This document shows, one piece after another, positions 10,084 through 21,204 of a stretch of 64,000 bases of DNA. The position numbers and the translations under genes are program-made. Numbering within the stretch: the first letter of the stretch is position 1; each line of letters starts with the position of its first letter. This DNA is from Linum tenue (lineage: Eukaryota > Streptophyta > Magnoliopsida > Malpighiales > Linaceae), in NCBI GenBank assembly GCA_946122785.1, contig CAMGYJ010000008.1, positions 11,495,475-11,559,474 of the forward strand, read 5' to 3'. The notes beneath the pieces are model-generated. The model did no database searches. It was given only the letters and a program-made list of their open reading frames with translations, and was not told where the DNA came from.

Positions 10084-11234
10084 AGGGAAGGCCTCACCTG
10101 ATATTATCTGTCTAAACCAGCTCGATATTATTTTCTGTCATGTTTTCCTCCTACCCAGAATACAGGTAACTGGGCTACCTCGAATATGCTGTAGACAAGA
10201 ATAGGAAAAGTATATATGATTTCCTAGAGAGATCCCCCACTACGTTGCCATGATGGTGTATTTAGTATTAATCAATTTGGCAAGAATCAAGATGGGTAGC
10301 TGCTGTATAGTACAAACCAATGACAACATTTTTCTCTGCATAAAAAAGAGTGGACACCTATTTATAACATAAAGAAAAAGATTATGTATGTGAGTGGCCA
10401 TCCCTATGATACTGGTACAGCTTGTTTGCACAGTGGAGAGCTGGAAAGTGAAAGAGAGATTTGATCATTGGATGACAAAAAGATCAAATAAGAAAGCTGT
10501 AAAGGTTCACAAAGGGACATGGTACAGAACCTACCTTGTTCTGGATTTTGTTGGCCTTTCACAAAGGAGCCTGAAAAGTTTCATCTGTACTGAATGGGAA
10601 TGTACCTTTCCTTAAGATTGTGCTGTAACGTAAACTTTTTGCTCTTAGCCAGCTACTACTCTCTAGCTTTCGGATCAAATGAGGACAGGTTTTGTGAACA
10701 TTAATTCGACTATCATGCTGACAGAGTAAGGGTGGGCGTATTGCGGGGGTTGATGTCGTTCGATCATTCACCGAGTGACGAGACAGCATTAGTCTATCCT
10801 ATGCTTACCTTCTAGCATCCTATGATGAAGTAATTAGTCCCCAAATAAGGCAATGGCTCTTAGCATAGAAACATTACCACAAATGACATAACTGAAGTAG
10901 TGTCTACACATATATGCATTAGAGCAAAACAACCAGTTTCTTCCTTCTTTTATAGTACACAAATAAAGCCCTCAAAAGAAACAAAATCAAAATGCAGAAT
11001 CAACTATACCCTGAATGCCTAAATAAATCAATGGAATCAAGTGGAGTCTTCTCTTCTTCTGAATTTCTATACACACAGCTCCAACAAAATTGAACTTTCT
11101 ACCTTCTATAGTATTTACTGTTCACTCTGAGCTGCGGCCCCCAATTCACTGCAGTGAGAAATGAAAAGGACCAAATGGAATGCAGAGAATTCACAGTTCA
11201 TATTTGAGCAAGGCTCCTGTATCTGGAACCCTTT
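10084..11234. other. Intergenic region between convergent genes (two 3' UTRs)
   Basis: The ABC1K gene ends at 10083 and the EDR4-like gene, read from the other strand, ends at 11235, so this 1.15-kb stretch holds both 3' untranslated regions. Small open frames here (for example 10394-10615) show no recognisable domain. I see no RNA gene or mobile element. Confidence 0.6.
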
Positions 11235-13668
11235 CTACACCCTTGCGCCAGTGCCAACAAGGACAGCGCTGAGTGTGGAATACCCCATTAGTCGATGAAG
11301 TGGCGACCCTCCTCTCTCCTCTATCTCAATTTCTGTAGATTTCTTCTCCTTCCCTTTGCTATCAGAAGTTCCAACAGCACCATGTGCTTCCACCGGATCC
11401 TTACCCCGCTTGTCTGAGATTACCCTCTTTCTCGGCCCAACGTGTTTAAACGAACCAGATGATGCATTTTCAGTAGGTGAGTAAGGGATCAAGCGAGTTC
11501 TGTCGACAAGTGAAAACTTGAGTATCTCAGAACAGGAACCACATCGCAGCCGATGGCACTTCCTCTTACAAAGGAGGAAGTCTGCAGGCAGTTGCAACTG
11601 GCTCAAGCAACGAGGGCAAGCCAAGAATGGTGCTCCACCGGCTACAGGAAGAAGATGCTTCTTATTGGCCAAGTGATACTTCTTCAAATCATGATCTCTG
11701 TTAGGCCTTTGATCGCCGAACCCCATGTGTCTTTGAGGAGTAGAGGGACAAGAGGCATACGAGTTGCAAACATTTGCATCAGAGTGAACCCTGCAAAATG
11801 CTCTGTTGTGGTTATTGCAATTTGTAGAGCAGAAAGAGTGATCCACTTTGTGCCTGCCGCCATTTGTTGTTGCTTCGGCCGAGAATGGTATTCTAGAATG
11901 CTGCTGCCTTTGCTGAGGCTGAGACCAGCTGCTTGCCTCTCTATATGGCCTGGGGACCTGCTGATCCCTCCAAAGACCTCCAGCTGCAACACTTCCACTG
12001 CTAGCTTTATCGTTCAGGGAGCAAGATCTGGTAAGTCGATCTTCCAACTCATAAACCATTCTCAATAACCTGATCTTCTCCTGCTCAATGTCGACAGGGT
12101 TAATTGGCGGGTGGAAGTTTGAGTTCCCATGAAATCCACCCTGCAAATGATAGGGGGAGCTGCCACTTCCATAGCCATTCAGGTAACTCCTTGTATGTGG
12201 AGGCGGTTGAGGCAAAAGTTCATCCCTCTCTAGATATTGATTCATATCTGGGGAATAATAGTTCTTTTGATGCTGATACTGCTGCATCCCGAAGTTCCTA
12301 CCAGGAATGGCATTATGATTTTCTTCCTCCCTTTCTTCAGCAATATTATTATAGTTCCCAGGGTTGTAGCCATAAGGATTCCTGTAATGAGGTCTGTATC
12401 TACCGCCAGGCATCTGATCATGATCAGTTCCCTCGTAAGAGGAGAAGCCCTCATAATAAGCATGAGTGCTTCTGGTGGTTGGAGATTTGGACAAATCTAC
12501 AAGCATCTCACTCAGCTCGGAACTCATGTTGTTCATGAAATCATCAGATGCTTCGAATGTGTCTTCTACTACGTACCGCTGACGATTATCTATCTCATGA
12601 CGTACTCTTTCCTGGAGCCGATTGAGCTGCTGCTTGTCACGAGGTGGCAGACCCGAATGAGTGTCTCCATAGATGCTTCCTCCAATTGCGGGGCTCCCAC
12701 CAGTGACTGTTGTCGAGGTGCTCTCTGTAGTAGTATAACCCCTCTTCTCTGTGCTCGATCTTCTCGAGTCCAAAGGGCTCTCACTTTTGACATTCTCTGT
12801 AGCAATATAACCAATCTTTTCTGTACTCGATCTTCTCGAGTCCAAAGGACTCTCACTTTTGGCATTCTCTTTGCTCGATCTTTTTAGGACATCTACTTTA
12901 GCAATCTCAACACCTCTATCGACGTCATCTTCAGAATCCACTCCACTATCTAGGAACATTTCTTCCTTCTCAACAAATGCATCACGATCCAAAGACTCTC
13001 CATAATCAGCCACATCCACCTTCTCCTTCCTCACAACCTGATCTCCCATGGAAAATTCAGAGTCAACCCCAGGGAGCTGTTGCTGCTGCTGATCACTGCA
13101 TTCGTTCTCATCAATCTCTTCACTCACAGGCCCATTTGATGCCTTGCTCTCAGACTTCTGATCATCATCATTTGAAGGCTTGATGAAAGTTGAATCCTTT
13201 AAGCCAACCGGAGAATCCAGGGAAGTCTCCCCAGACCCAGAACCAGAACAATCTTGAACAACAGGCGGATGAACAGAAATACTGCTGCTGCTGCTGCTTG
13301 AAGATGCCGATGTATTCAAGTCGGCAGAAGCAGAAGCAGCTGCTGCTGCCGACGACCCATTATTGGAAGTGGATGGGGAATTTTCACCACTTGGTGGACG
13401 GATTTTGGCTGCGCAGACAAAGATTCCGTGAGACACTTTCATCTACGATTAATCGAACTCACACTCTAGGAATCATTAGGATTAGGGTTTAATCAAAAAC
13501 ATTACCTTGGAGGTGGGTGCCACAGCCCCCGCACTGGTAAACAGGGACATTGGGTAGCTCAGGGAGAACCTGCCGACATCTCGGGCACCGCACAAGCCGG
13601 ATCTTCGCAGCTACCGCCGCCGGAGCTCCTTCACTAGAACTTCCTGCTCCATCCCCTAAACCCGCCAT
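11235..13668 (-). CDS. EDR4-like protein (Enhanced Disease Resistance 4 family, zinc-ribbon DUF3133)
   Basis: Two exons, 13668-13506 and 13408-11235, with a 97-bp GT-AG intron and matching phase, giving 778 residues. The N-terminus has a zinc ribbon (RLVRCPRCRQVLPELPNVPVYQCGGCGTHLQ), the C-terminal part a second one (FLACPRCLSQLQLP...KCHRLRCGSCSEIL). The middle is Ser/Gln-rich and likely disordered, with one predicted helical stretch (NPVDIEQEKIRLLRMVYELEDRL). The Met at 13668 (ATGGCG) starts the protein; an upstream GTG is not needed. In Arabidopsis EDR4 restrains powdery-mildew defence with EDR1 and clathrin. Oddity: a 24-residue tandem duplication (SESPLDSRRSSTEK) at 12725-12870. Confidence 0.88.
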
Positions 13669-15121
13669 TTCCACAAAGTTGCCTTCTTTTTTTCTCTGAG
13701 CTGACCTCTGCCCTGCTTCGAGGGTGGGAAAAAGATTGATCCTTTAGCACGATTGTCCCCTTTTCCTCCTCTCAACTGTCACCACTCACAAGGCTGGAGC
13801 GCCTGCGGAAGCCATTAACGAGAAGGGGGTTAGATTGAAGAGGACGAAGAAGCAAAAACAAAGCTTAATTAAAATCGGCAGATCTGAACTGCGCAATTGA
13901 CAGAGGGGGAAACTGCGGCAGATTCTCGTTGAAGCAGCCCAAGTCATGGTCTCACAAACAGTTAGCCGCCTCCATTAATTAAAGAAGAAGCAGAAGGAGG
14001 CAAGTGTCATGGGGGGAAATTCTTTCCGTGGGAGCGAAGGTATTAGAAGAGAGAAGATAATAGAGAGAAAGTAGTCAAATACGCACTCTGATGCCGCAGC
14101 CTGCTTCTGTCGATCACCACCACCACCATTTTCTTCTTCTTCTTTGTGTCAGGGAAGAGAGCAGCGAGAAACAATACTATACTAGTGGTGCTGCTGCTGG
14201 AATTCCTGCAAATCTGCGATGTGTTTGTTTGTTGGTTTGTTGGCTAGCGTTTATCAGGGAGCAGAAAAAGAGGAACGGAAATGGAAGAGAAGTGGGTAGT
14301 AATCCTTTTCCCAAGTAATTCCCTCGAGTCGAGATTGTGTGTGCTGTCTAATAATAAAAAGATGATTATCTTTTCTTGCTTTTGCTTTTAATGGCGTTTG
14401 TTCCACTAAGTCAAGTCAACCCGTCCCCATTGATGAAGGTTCTTTCTTTCTACTTTAGATTATTGCTAAATTTTGAAACTACCAGGTTATTGTGGCAGGG
14501 GCTGCAAATTGAGTCGAGTAAGTTGATTATGAGTGGCTCGGCGTTCAACTCGAAATAAAATTCATATAAAAACTCGATTTATTTATTAATGAGCTGAGCT
14601 CAATCTGGACTAAACTCGACTCATTTGCAACCCTCTCTTAAAGCATCATTCAATTCGAGCTGATCGTGAGAATGCAGTATTCTGTAAAATTTGGAGCTAT
14701 GGAGTTGCTCATTAATTGATGGAGTTTTGTGATTGTTTGTTAAGATTTTTTTTTTTATTTGAGAATGTATATCTTTGTGATTATGTATTCAGTATTTATG
14801 CATATGATTTTCTTTGCAGTGTTATGGAACCAACGAATCAAAAGGAGGATTTTGCCAAAAATGAAAAAGACTAGTGATTTTGGATTTTCCTCCTTTTTCT
14901 TTTTTATGCCTATATATTTAGTATTATTATTTATTTATTTATTTATTTATTGTTATGAGTAGCAATTAATAGTTTCATTATTGATGTGGGTTTCTTGGGT
15001 GGCGGCAAAGGTTGTTGCTGAATACTGAAGGAGCAGTGTTACTGTTAGACTAGGAATATGGTGAAGCCAGGAATCGCTAATTAATTAATTAATTAAGGTC
15101 GGATTTACAACAATTAGATCC
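13669..15121. other. Upstream region of the EDR4-like gene and intergenic sequence
   Basis: The part next to 13668 is CT/GA-rich and is the likely leader and promoter of the EDR4-like gene. It is followed by simple CTT and CAC repeats (about 14110-14150), a small MITE (14497-14634) and a (TTTA)n run near 14922-14951. Short open frames at 14091-14558 have no recognisable domain. No gene is supported. Confidence 0.55.
14497..14634. mobile_element. Small MITE (hAT-like terminal repeats), 138 bp
   Basis: The left end AGGGGCTGCAAATTGAGTCG pairs, with two or three differences, with the reverse complement of the right end (CGACTCATTTGCAACCCT). The interior is rich in ACTCGA-type motifs and has no coding capacity. 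I could not find a clean target duplication, so the superfamily is a guess. Confidence 0.55.
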
Positions 15122-15138
15122 AGAAATCAATTGTATAG
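15122..15138 (+). repeat. Target site duplication, 5' copy, of the full-length LINE
   Basis: AGAAATCAATTGTATAG at 15122-15138 is repeated exactly at 21238-21254, directly after the poly(A) tail. A 17-bp perfect duplication fits target-primed reverse transcription. Confidence 0.95.
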
Positions 15139-15242
15139 GAATTGTATTTTGGTGCGATTGACCATCAACACAGAAAAAAGCTCCGAGTTTTGCGGAGCCC
15201 GGAAATCGTACCTAGGGTTTTCTGCCGTGCCGGTCGATTCTT

Positions 15243-17072
15243 ATGTCGGCGGCAACGCCGGCGCCCCCTCCTGATGAAGGAGGAGCCAAGCCCCCTGACC
15301 CGATAGCGGGGATGCGGCGCCCACCGGAGGCCACTTCATCGCCTGACGGGAAGAAAGCTAGGGAATCACAACATCCTAAGAAGCGGGTTCGTGCAATAAA
15401 TCTTATGAGTGAAGCCAACATGGAGGAAGTCCTTGTAGAGGACATAACGGAAGAGGAGATGGCGGAAGAGGGACAGGAAGGTACTCCGCAGCTGGAGAAA
15501 CCCATACCACAGGGAAATATGCCAAACGTACAAAAACAAGGCTCGGTTGCTTGGGGAGTGGGGAAGAAGAAGCTTTTCAGCGAAACCCTAAAGGAAACGC
15601 AATGGTATGTTGCCGATTCTGATTTGGAAGATGTGGCGGAAGCTATCAGGGAGGATAATGAGGAGATGGATGAGATGATAACAAATCCGAACTGCCCAGC
15701 TATTCCTTTCTCGCCAATGGAATTGCGGAAGTACAGACGTGAGTGGCGGTCGGCAATTGTGGTGAAAGTTCTAGGTAGAACCTTCCCATATCCGGTTGTG
15801 GTTAGAAGGCTGAACATGTTGTGGGCAAGAACAGGCAGTATACAAGTGACGAATAAGTCGTATGGGTGCTATTTCGTTAGATTCACAAGCAAACTGGACT
15901 ATGAGCATGCACTCACGGGAGGGCCTTGGATGCTAGGTGACCACTACATCACAACACAACAATGGAAGAAGGAGTTCGACCCAAAGACAGTAGAAGTTGT
16001 CAAAACCCTCGCTTGGATGCAGCTGCCGGACCTCCCCATCGAATTTTACCACCCCGAGGCGGTTTTGAGAATAGCATCTTACGCGGGGAAACCGATAAGA
16101 CTTGATCGGGCTACGGAATTGGGGGCGAGAGGGAAGTATGCTAGAGTTTGTGTGGAAGTCGATCTGTCCAAGCCGCTCCTATCCCAGTTCAGTATCTTAG
16201 GTAAAGAGTATGACATCCAATGGGAAGGACTGACGAATATCTGTTTCGAGTGTGGAAAATACGGACATCAAAAGAATAAATGTCCCACTCTTCATGCACC
16301 GGTCACAACACAAGAAGAGGAAGTAGCTAGCAAGGAGCAAAGTCGGAAGCATGAGACCCCGTACGGGGAATGGATGGTGGCATCCCGGAGGCAACGCAGA
16401 CCCAAAAAACCCGACATCCCTCCAAGTGGCTCAAGGGAACGTCGGGCGAACCATGAAGAAAGCAAATCTCCTACAGGGTCAAGATTTGATGTGTTGGCTG
16501 AGGAAGTAGGGGAGGAAATCGAGCAGCACGCGCCAAATAAGCAGGGAGGAACACATGCAGGGGGGGGAAGTCAGCAGACTCAAGGCCGAGCAGTTGAAGA
16601 CTCTATGCGAAAGAAAGATCAAAACTCGGCTAAGCAGGTGTGGATGGAGAAACAAGGGGTGTCCAAGGACACAAAGCAAACACCAGTAAAAGAGACAAGC
16701 AAGAGCCCCAATCAGGCTATAGCAAGTACGAACCAACAAATGGGGGAGAGGAATACGAATAAGAACCAAATGATGCAAAGCCCAAAGAGCAATGTGATGG
16801 TCAGTGGTGACAAAGTGGGGATGCAAGATATCGCGGCACAAAAGCAATCTCAAGAGCATCCGATGGAACCAACATCAGGATCCAACTTTGTTACGTTGCC
16901 CATGCAGGGAAGCCATGCAAACAAGGGTCCTACGCAAGATGTGATGGAAACCTCCTCACTAGTTGACCTGGAAGTTATATCGAGAAACCAATATCACCCA
17001 TCTGATGCTCCTAAGGGGCACGAGATTGGTGAAAATGGGAGTCATTCCCTGGCTCCCTCCGCGATACAGTAG
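15243..17072 (+). CDS. LINE ORF1: DUF4283 and CCHC zinc-knuckle RNA-binding protein
   Basis: A 609-residue frame. Residues 1-150 are acidic and disordered. Residues about 155-320 match the plant LINE DUF4283 region (EWRSAIVVKVLGRTFPYPVV, ALTGGPWMLGDHYITTQQW, WMQLPDLPIEFYHPEAVLRI). A CCHC knuckle, CFECGKYGHQKNKC, lies near residues 331-345. The remaining 260 residues are Gln/Lys/Asn-rich. The protein is expected to bind the element's RNA as a chaperone in the ribonucleoprotein. ORF2 begins 34 bases after its stop. Confidence 0.92.
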   Translation: MSAATPAPPPDEGGAKPPDPIAGMRRPPEATSSPDGKKARESQHPKKRVRAINLMSEANMEEVLVEDITEEEMAEEGQEGTPQLEKPIPQGNMPNVQKQGSVAWGVGKKKLFSETLKETQWYVADSDLEDVAEAIREDNEEMDEMITNPNCPAIPFSPMELRKYRREWRSAIVVKVLGRTFPYPVVVRRLNMLWARTGSIQVTNKSYGCYFVRFTSKLDYEHALTGGPWMLGDHYITTQQWKKEFDPKTVEVVKTLAWMQLPDLPIEFYHPEAVLRIASYAGKPIRLDRATELGARGKYARVCVEVDLSKPLLSQFSILGKEYDIQWEGLTNICFECGKYGHQKNKCPTLHAPVTTQEEEVASKEQSRKHETPYGEWMVASRRQRRPKKPDIPPSGSRERRANHEESKSPTGSRFDVLAEEVGEEIEQHAPNKQGGTHAGGGSQQTQGRAVEDSMRKKDQNSAKQVWMEKQGVSKDTKQTPVKETSKSPNQAIASTNQQMGERNTNKNQMMQSPKSNVMVSGDKVGMQDIAAQKQSQEHPMEPTSGSNFVTLPMQGSHANKGPTQDVMETSSLVDLEVISRNQYHPSDAPKGHEIGENGSHSLAPSAIQ

Positions 17073-17106
17073 CCCGAGTCGTCGGGACCCCCAGCGTTCA
17101 GAAATC

Positions 17107-20100
17107 ATGGAACTAAACATTTTTGTGTGGAACTGCAGGGGAGCAGGGAGCAAACGCTTCCTTCGTGTGTTTCGAGAATACAAGAGGAAATACAAACCGA
17201 GCATGGCGGTGATTGTCGAACCTCGTATCAGTGGCGACAAGGCCGTAAAAGTTGTTGATAGTATGGGGTTCGATGAGCGTTTGATAGTGGACGCCATTGG
17301 GTTTTCTGGAGGTATTTGGCTACTTTGGAACCCCTCGGTGATCACTATAACAGAAAAGCAAAGAACGTCCCAGCTACTCCACGTCGATGCACAGTATGGG
17401 GAGAAAAGCTGGAACTTCACGGCAATATATGGCAGCCCTGCGTTAATTCAGCGTAGAGCACTTTGGGATTCAATAAGGGATATTGCGGCGCACCAAACGA
17501 TCCCATGGGTGCTAGCAGGAGACTTCAATGCCCTTCTCCATGCTTCTGAGAAAATGGGTGGAGCGGGCCTCGACTCCAGTCAGGTCAAAGAATTCCAGGA
17601 CTGCGTCCTTGACGCAGAGCTAATGGACTTGGGGCACACAGGGCCACAATATACATGGTTCAAAACTGGAGTAAGAGAGAGATTGGATCGGGGACTAGTC
17701 AACAATGCGTGGGCAGGAGCTTTCCCGGACACCATTGTACGGCACTTACCCAGAGTGAAATCGGACCATCGACCTCTTCTCATCATCGTCAACCCCCAAT
17801 TCCGTCCGGCGGGTCCCAAGCCTTTTAAGTTTCTTGCAGCTTGGCTCACGCACGAGGGATTTCATGACATGGCTTCTGATGCATGGGCCAGGGGATCGGA
17901 CCTCCAGTCCTCTATCCAAGAATTTGTACGAGCAGCAGGGAGATGGAATAAAGAGACGTTCGGCCACATATTGAAGAAGAAGAACGAACTTCTTAACCAG
18001 ATTGAAAGAATGGAGGAGGCCAATGGGGGAGATTCCGCGGTAGAGGCCCTGAAGAAGCTCCGAATTGAACTGGAGGAAGTTCTTTTACAGGAGGATCTGC
18101 TTTGGTGTCAGAAGGCAAGGCTGGAATGGATCGTGTCCGGAGACCGGAACACGAAATATTTTCATGCTCGGACTATGAGGCGTCGGAGACAGAACAGAAT
18201 TGCTGCGTTACAGGGCAATGACGGGGAGTGGATTGAAGACCCGGACCAGCTGCTCGACCTGGCGCGAGCACACTTCCAAGGACTCTATACTGACGAGGGA
18301 ATGCAAGTAGAAGCTCTGGTGGCAGCCTTCCCATCTCTGGCAGCCGAAGTTTGGAAACCCCTCGACACAAATTTCTCTCCCGAGGAGGTTGCCAATGCAG
18401 TTCGAGCCATGGGTCCGTTGAAGGCCCCGGGCAAAGACGGATTAAACCCTCTCTTCTACCAACGCTGCTGGGAGACTGTTGGCTCGCGGGTGGTGGAATT
18501 CCTTCAAGGCTGCTGGACTGAGCCGAGCAGGATAAGTGCAGTGAACGAAACTATCGTGGTGCTGATTCCTAAAGTTCCAAAGCCCACGTTGATTGAGCAA
18601 TTCCGTCCGATAAGTCTCTGCAATGTGACTTATAAGATCTTGACCAAGAGCCTGGCGGAGAAGCTCAAGCCACTCATGCCGAGCCTCGTGGATGAGACCC
18701 AAACAAGCTTCGTCCCGGGTCGCCATATCACTGACAATATCTGTATTTTGCAGGAAGTGGTACATTCAATGAAAGCGAAGAAGGGAAGAGTCGGGTGGAT
18801 GGCGATCAAAATAGACCTGGCCAAGGCTTACGACAGGATCCGGTGGAGCTTTGTGGAAGACACTCTTCAGGCAACAGGTGCCCCAGCCTCCTTTATAGCG
18901 CTGACGATGAAATGTATCTCTACAGCAAAAATGCAGATACAGTGGAATGGAGGCTTGACGCAGGAGTTTGTACCCACCAGAGGACTGCGTCAGGGATGTC
19001 CGCTTTCCCCCTACATCTTCACGCTGTGCATGGAGAGACTGGGGCAACTAATCAAAATGAAGGTGGCGGATGGAGGGTGGAAGCCGATTAAACTCTCTAA
19101 CAATGGCCCTATGTTATCTCACTTGTTTTTCGCAGATGACCTTATCCTATTCGGGGAAGCTTCGGTGCAGCAAGCAGAAACTATACTAAAGTGTTTTGAC
19201 GAGTTTGGTGCGGCATCAGGGCAGCAAATCAGCAAGCCCAAATCCCGGGTCTTCTTCTCCGGCAACGTGACCGCAAGCTCCGGCCAGGCTATTAGCTCGT
19301 CTCTAGGGATCCCAGCTACAAACAACCTGGGGAGGTACTTGGGTGTCCCAGTTATTCATGATAGAGTTTCGAAGAACACATTCACAGCTCTCATTGACAA
19401 GATTGATGCGCGGCTAGCGGGGTGGAAGGCGGCGAGTATGTCTCTAGCAGCTCGGATTACTCTCGCCCAGTCAGTTTTGACATCTCTTCCTGCCTACATA
19501 ATGCAAACAACTCTGCTTCCGGCTAGTGTTTGGGACTATATCGACAGGAAGGTAAGAGGTTTTATATGGGGAAGCTCGGAAGCAGGACGGAAGGTCCATC
19601 TTATCGACTGGGATACTGTTTGTCGGCCCAAAGAAGAGGGGGGGTTGGGACTCCGTAGTGCAGCGCGCATGAATGAAGCATTTATGCTTAAGATCGCATG
19701 GAGATTACTTACTGAGCCGGATAGTCTCTGGGTGCGTGTGGTCCGTGCCAAGTATATGAACCAATCCGAGGATGGGCTAGTCCCGCGAATGTCCGGGAGA
19801 ATGTCCAATCTCTGGAGGGGAGTACTACGCATCATGCATCTGATCCCCGAGGCGGTAATGTGGAATGTTCAAAGTGGTAGTCAAACCAAGTTCTGGTTTG
19901 ACCGATGGCTTAATGATGGTCCTCCTTTGGCGGAATTTGCAGTAAACCTTCCTGTGGAGGCGAGTTCGATGAGGGTGGCTGAGTTAGTGTTAAATGGAGA
20001 ATGGAACGTGAGTTATTTGAGGCTTTTCCTCCCCGAGAGCTGGGTCGAAAAAATAAAACTCCACCCGGTCCCGATAGATGCTGGTCATGATATCCCACTA

Positions 20101-21180
20101 TGGCGTTTCACCCCGAATGGGAGGTTTAGCCTAAAATCTGCGTATGAGATGACGGATGAGGAGGAGAGGCCTAGCGGCTCGCATCCAGTTTGGAGGGCGG
20201 TTTGGCGGATCCCGGCAACCCAGCGGATTCGATCATTCTTTTGGCTTTTTGTGCATGACAGGTTGCTGACGAATGGCGAAAGATATCGCAGGCACTTGAG
20301 TACGACAAAGGCATGTCCTATATGTGATCACGAGCTGGAGAGTGCGATTCATGTGGTTAGGGACTGCTCCCTGGCTCGTGCTGTGTGGGCTGATATTCTG
20401 GGAAACGAGCCAGACGGGGTCTTCTTCCAGGAGAACAGGACTCAGTGGGCTCTTTACTATCTCTCTGGCCGTAGCAAGAACATTGATCCCACTCTTTTTG
20501 CGGGGGTTAGCTGGCTTTTATGGAAGAATAGGAACAAGTCGGTGTTTGAACAAGAATTAAGCCCACCAGAAGTAATCAGGTGCAAGGCGGCTGAACTACT
20601 CCAACAAGTAAAAGAGTCCTCGAAGAGGAATGTACTAGAAGGGAAGAGCTCTCCGATGAGGTGCGCGCAAGAAATCAGATGGGAACCGCCGGCGAGGGGG
20701 TGGGTCGCCTTAAACACAGATGGCTCGGTGAAGAATGGTCAGGCTGCGGCAGGGGGTGTTTTAAGAGATGAAAGTGGGCGAATCCTGAAAGCGTTCGCAG
20801 GGAATGTGGGCGAAGCTTCAATCACGCGAGCTGAACTGGAGGGTATTGTATATGGTTTGAGGATGGCATGGGAAGAGGGCTTCAGGCGGGTGGTGATCCA
20901 AACTGATTCACAAGCCGCGATCCAGCTGATTGAAGGAGCAGAAGAGAGGACTCCTCATTTCCTGGCGGTGCAGTCTGCTCGCCGGTTGCTGGACAGGGAG
21001 TGGCAAGTTCGACTTGTCCATGTCTTTCGTGAAGGAAATTATGCTGCAGATTACCTCGCCTCAGTGGGACATCGGCTGCCGATCAGTTTCCATTCCAGAG
21101 AAGAGCCGGATCCGCTTCTGAATTATTGGATGTACTACGATGTAATGGGGGTGGAAACATCTCGTATGATTAATGTCTAA
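17107..21180 (+). CDS. LINE ORF2: endonuclease, reverse transcriptase and RNase H
   Basis: I start the protein at ATG 17107 (MELNIFVWNCRGAGS), giving 1357 residues; the frame is open further upstream (an ATG at 16963) but that part overlaps ORF1 and lacks domain sequence. Residues 1-230 form the apurinic-type endonuclease (WNCRGAGS, VEPRI, GDFNAL, SDHRPLL). The reverse transcriptase follows (FRPISLCNVTYKILTK, KIDLAKAYDRI, GLRQGCPLSP) with catalytic FADD at residues 675-678. Next is the zf-RVT segment (CPICDHELESAIHVVRDC), then RNase H with TDGS, AELEG, TDSQAA and NYAADYLA near residues 1200-1330. All catalytic motifs are present, so the copy may encode active enzyme. Confidence 0.93.
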   Translation: MELNIFVWNCRGAGSKRFLRVFREYKRKYKPSMAVIVEPRISGDKAVKVVDSMGFDERLIVDAIGFSGGIWLLWNPSVITITEKQRTSQLLHVDAQYGEKSWNFTAIYGSPALIQRRALWDSIRDIAAHQTIPWVLAGDFNALLHASEKMGGAGLDSSQVKEFQDCVLDAELMDLGHTGPQYTWFKTGVRERLDRGLVNNAWAGAFPDTIVRHLPRVKSDHRPLLIIVNPQFRPAGPKPFKFLAAWLTHEGFHDMASDAWARGSDLQSSIQEFVRAAGRWNKETFGHILKKKNELLNQIERMEEANGGDSAVEALKKLRIELEEVLLQEDLLWCQKARLEWIVSGDRNTKYFHARTMRRRRQNRIAALQGNDGEWIEDPDQLLDLARAHFQGLYTDEGMQVEALVAAFPSLAAEVWKPLDTNFSPEEVANAVRAMGPLKAPGKDGLNPLFYQRCWETVGSRVVEFLQGCWTEPSRISAVNETIVVLIPKVPKPTLIEQFRPISLCNVTYKILTKSLAEKLKPLMPSLVDETQTSFVPGRHITDNICILQEVVHSMKAKKGRVGWMAIKIDLAKAYDRIRWSFVEDTLQATGAPASFIALTMKCISTAKMQIQWNGGLTQEFVPTRGLRQGCPLSPYIFTLCMERLGQLIKMKVADGGWKPIKLSNNGPMLSHLFFADDLILFGEASVQQAETILKCFDEFGAASGQQISKPKSRVFFSGNVTASSGQAISSSLGIPATNNLGRYLGVPVIHDRVSKNTFTALIDKIDARLAGWKAASMSLAARITLAQSVLTSLPAYIMQTTLLPASVWDYIDRKVRGFIWGSSEAGRKVHLIDWDTVCRPKEEGGLGLRSAARMNEAFMLKIAWRLLTEPDSLWVRVVRAKYMNQSEDGLVPRMSGRMSNLWRGVLRIMHLIPEAVMWNVQSGSQTKFWFDRWLNDGPPLAEFAVNLPVEASSMRVAELVLNGEWNVSYLRLFLPESWVEKIKLHPVPIDAGHDIPLWRFTPNGRFSLKSAYEMTDEEERPSGSHPVWRAVWRIPATQRIRSFFWLFVHDRLLTNGERYRRHLSTTKACPICDHELESAIHVVRDCSLARAVWADILGNEPDGVFFQENRTQWALYYLSGRSKNIDPTLFAGVSWLLWKNRNKSVFEQELSPPEVIRCKAAELLQQVKESSKRNVLEGKSSPMRCAQEIRWEPPARGWVALNTDGSVKNGQAAAGGVLRDESGRILKAFAGNVGEASITRAELEGIVYGLRMAWEEGFRRVVIQTDSQAAIQLIEGAEERTPHFLAVQSARRLLDREWQVRLVHVFREGNYAADYLASVGHRLPISFHSREEPDPLLNYWMYYDVMGVETSRMINV

Positions 21181-21185
21181 CGGTT

Positions 21186-21204
21186 GGAGTGCCCGTAGCA
21201 CTCC
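21186..21204 (+). other. Perfect stem-loop in the LINE 3' UTR
   Basis: GGAGTGC (21186-21192) and GCACTCC (21198-21204) form a 7-bp stem with loop CCGTA. It starts five bases after the ORF2 stop and lies 11 bases before the poly(A). In some plant LINEs a 3' stem-loop is recognised by the element's reverse transcriptase; that role here is inference. Confidence 0.75.

Noticed and set aside
10394..10615. 73-residue plus frame in the ABC1K/EDR4 intergenic region
   Set aside because: No domain, no promoter, and lies in a likely 3' UTR region.
11553..12887. Several plus-strand frames up to 216 residues
   Set aside because: They lie opposite the EDR4-like exon, whose zinc ribbons and splice junction are clear.
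16963..17106. Upstream ATG for LINE ORF2
   Set aside because: This part overlaps ORF1 in another frame and shows no endonuclease sequence; ATG 17107 begins right at the endonuclease motif.
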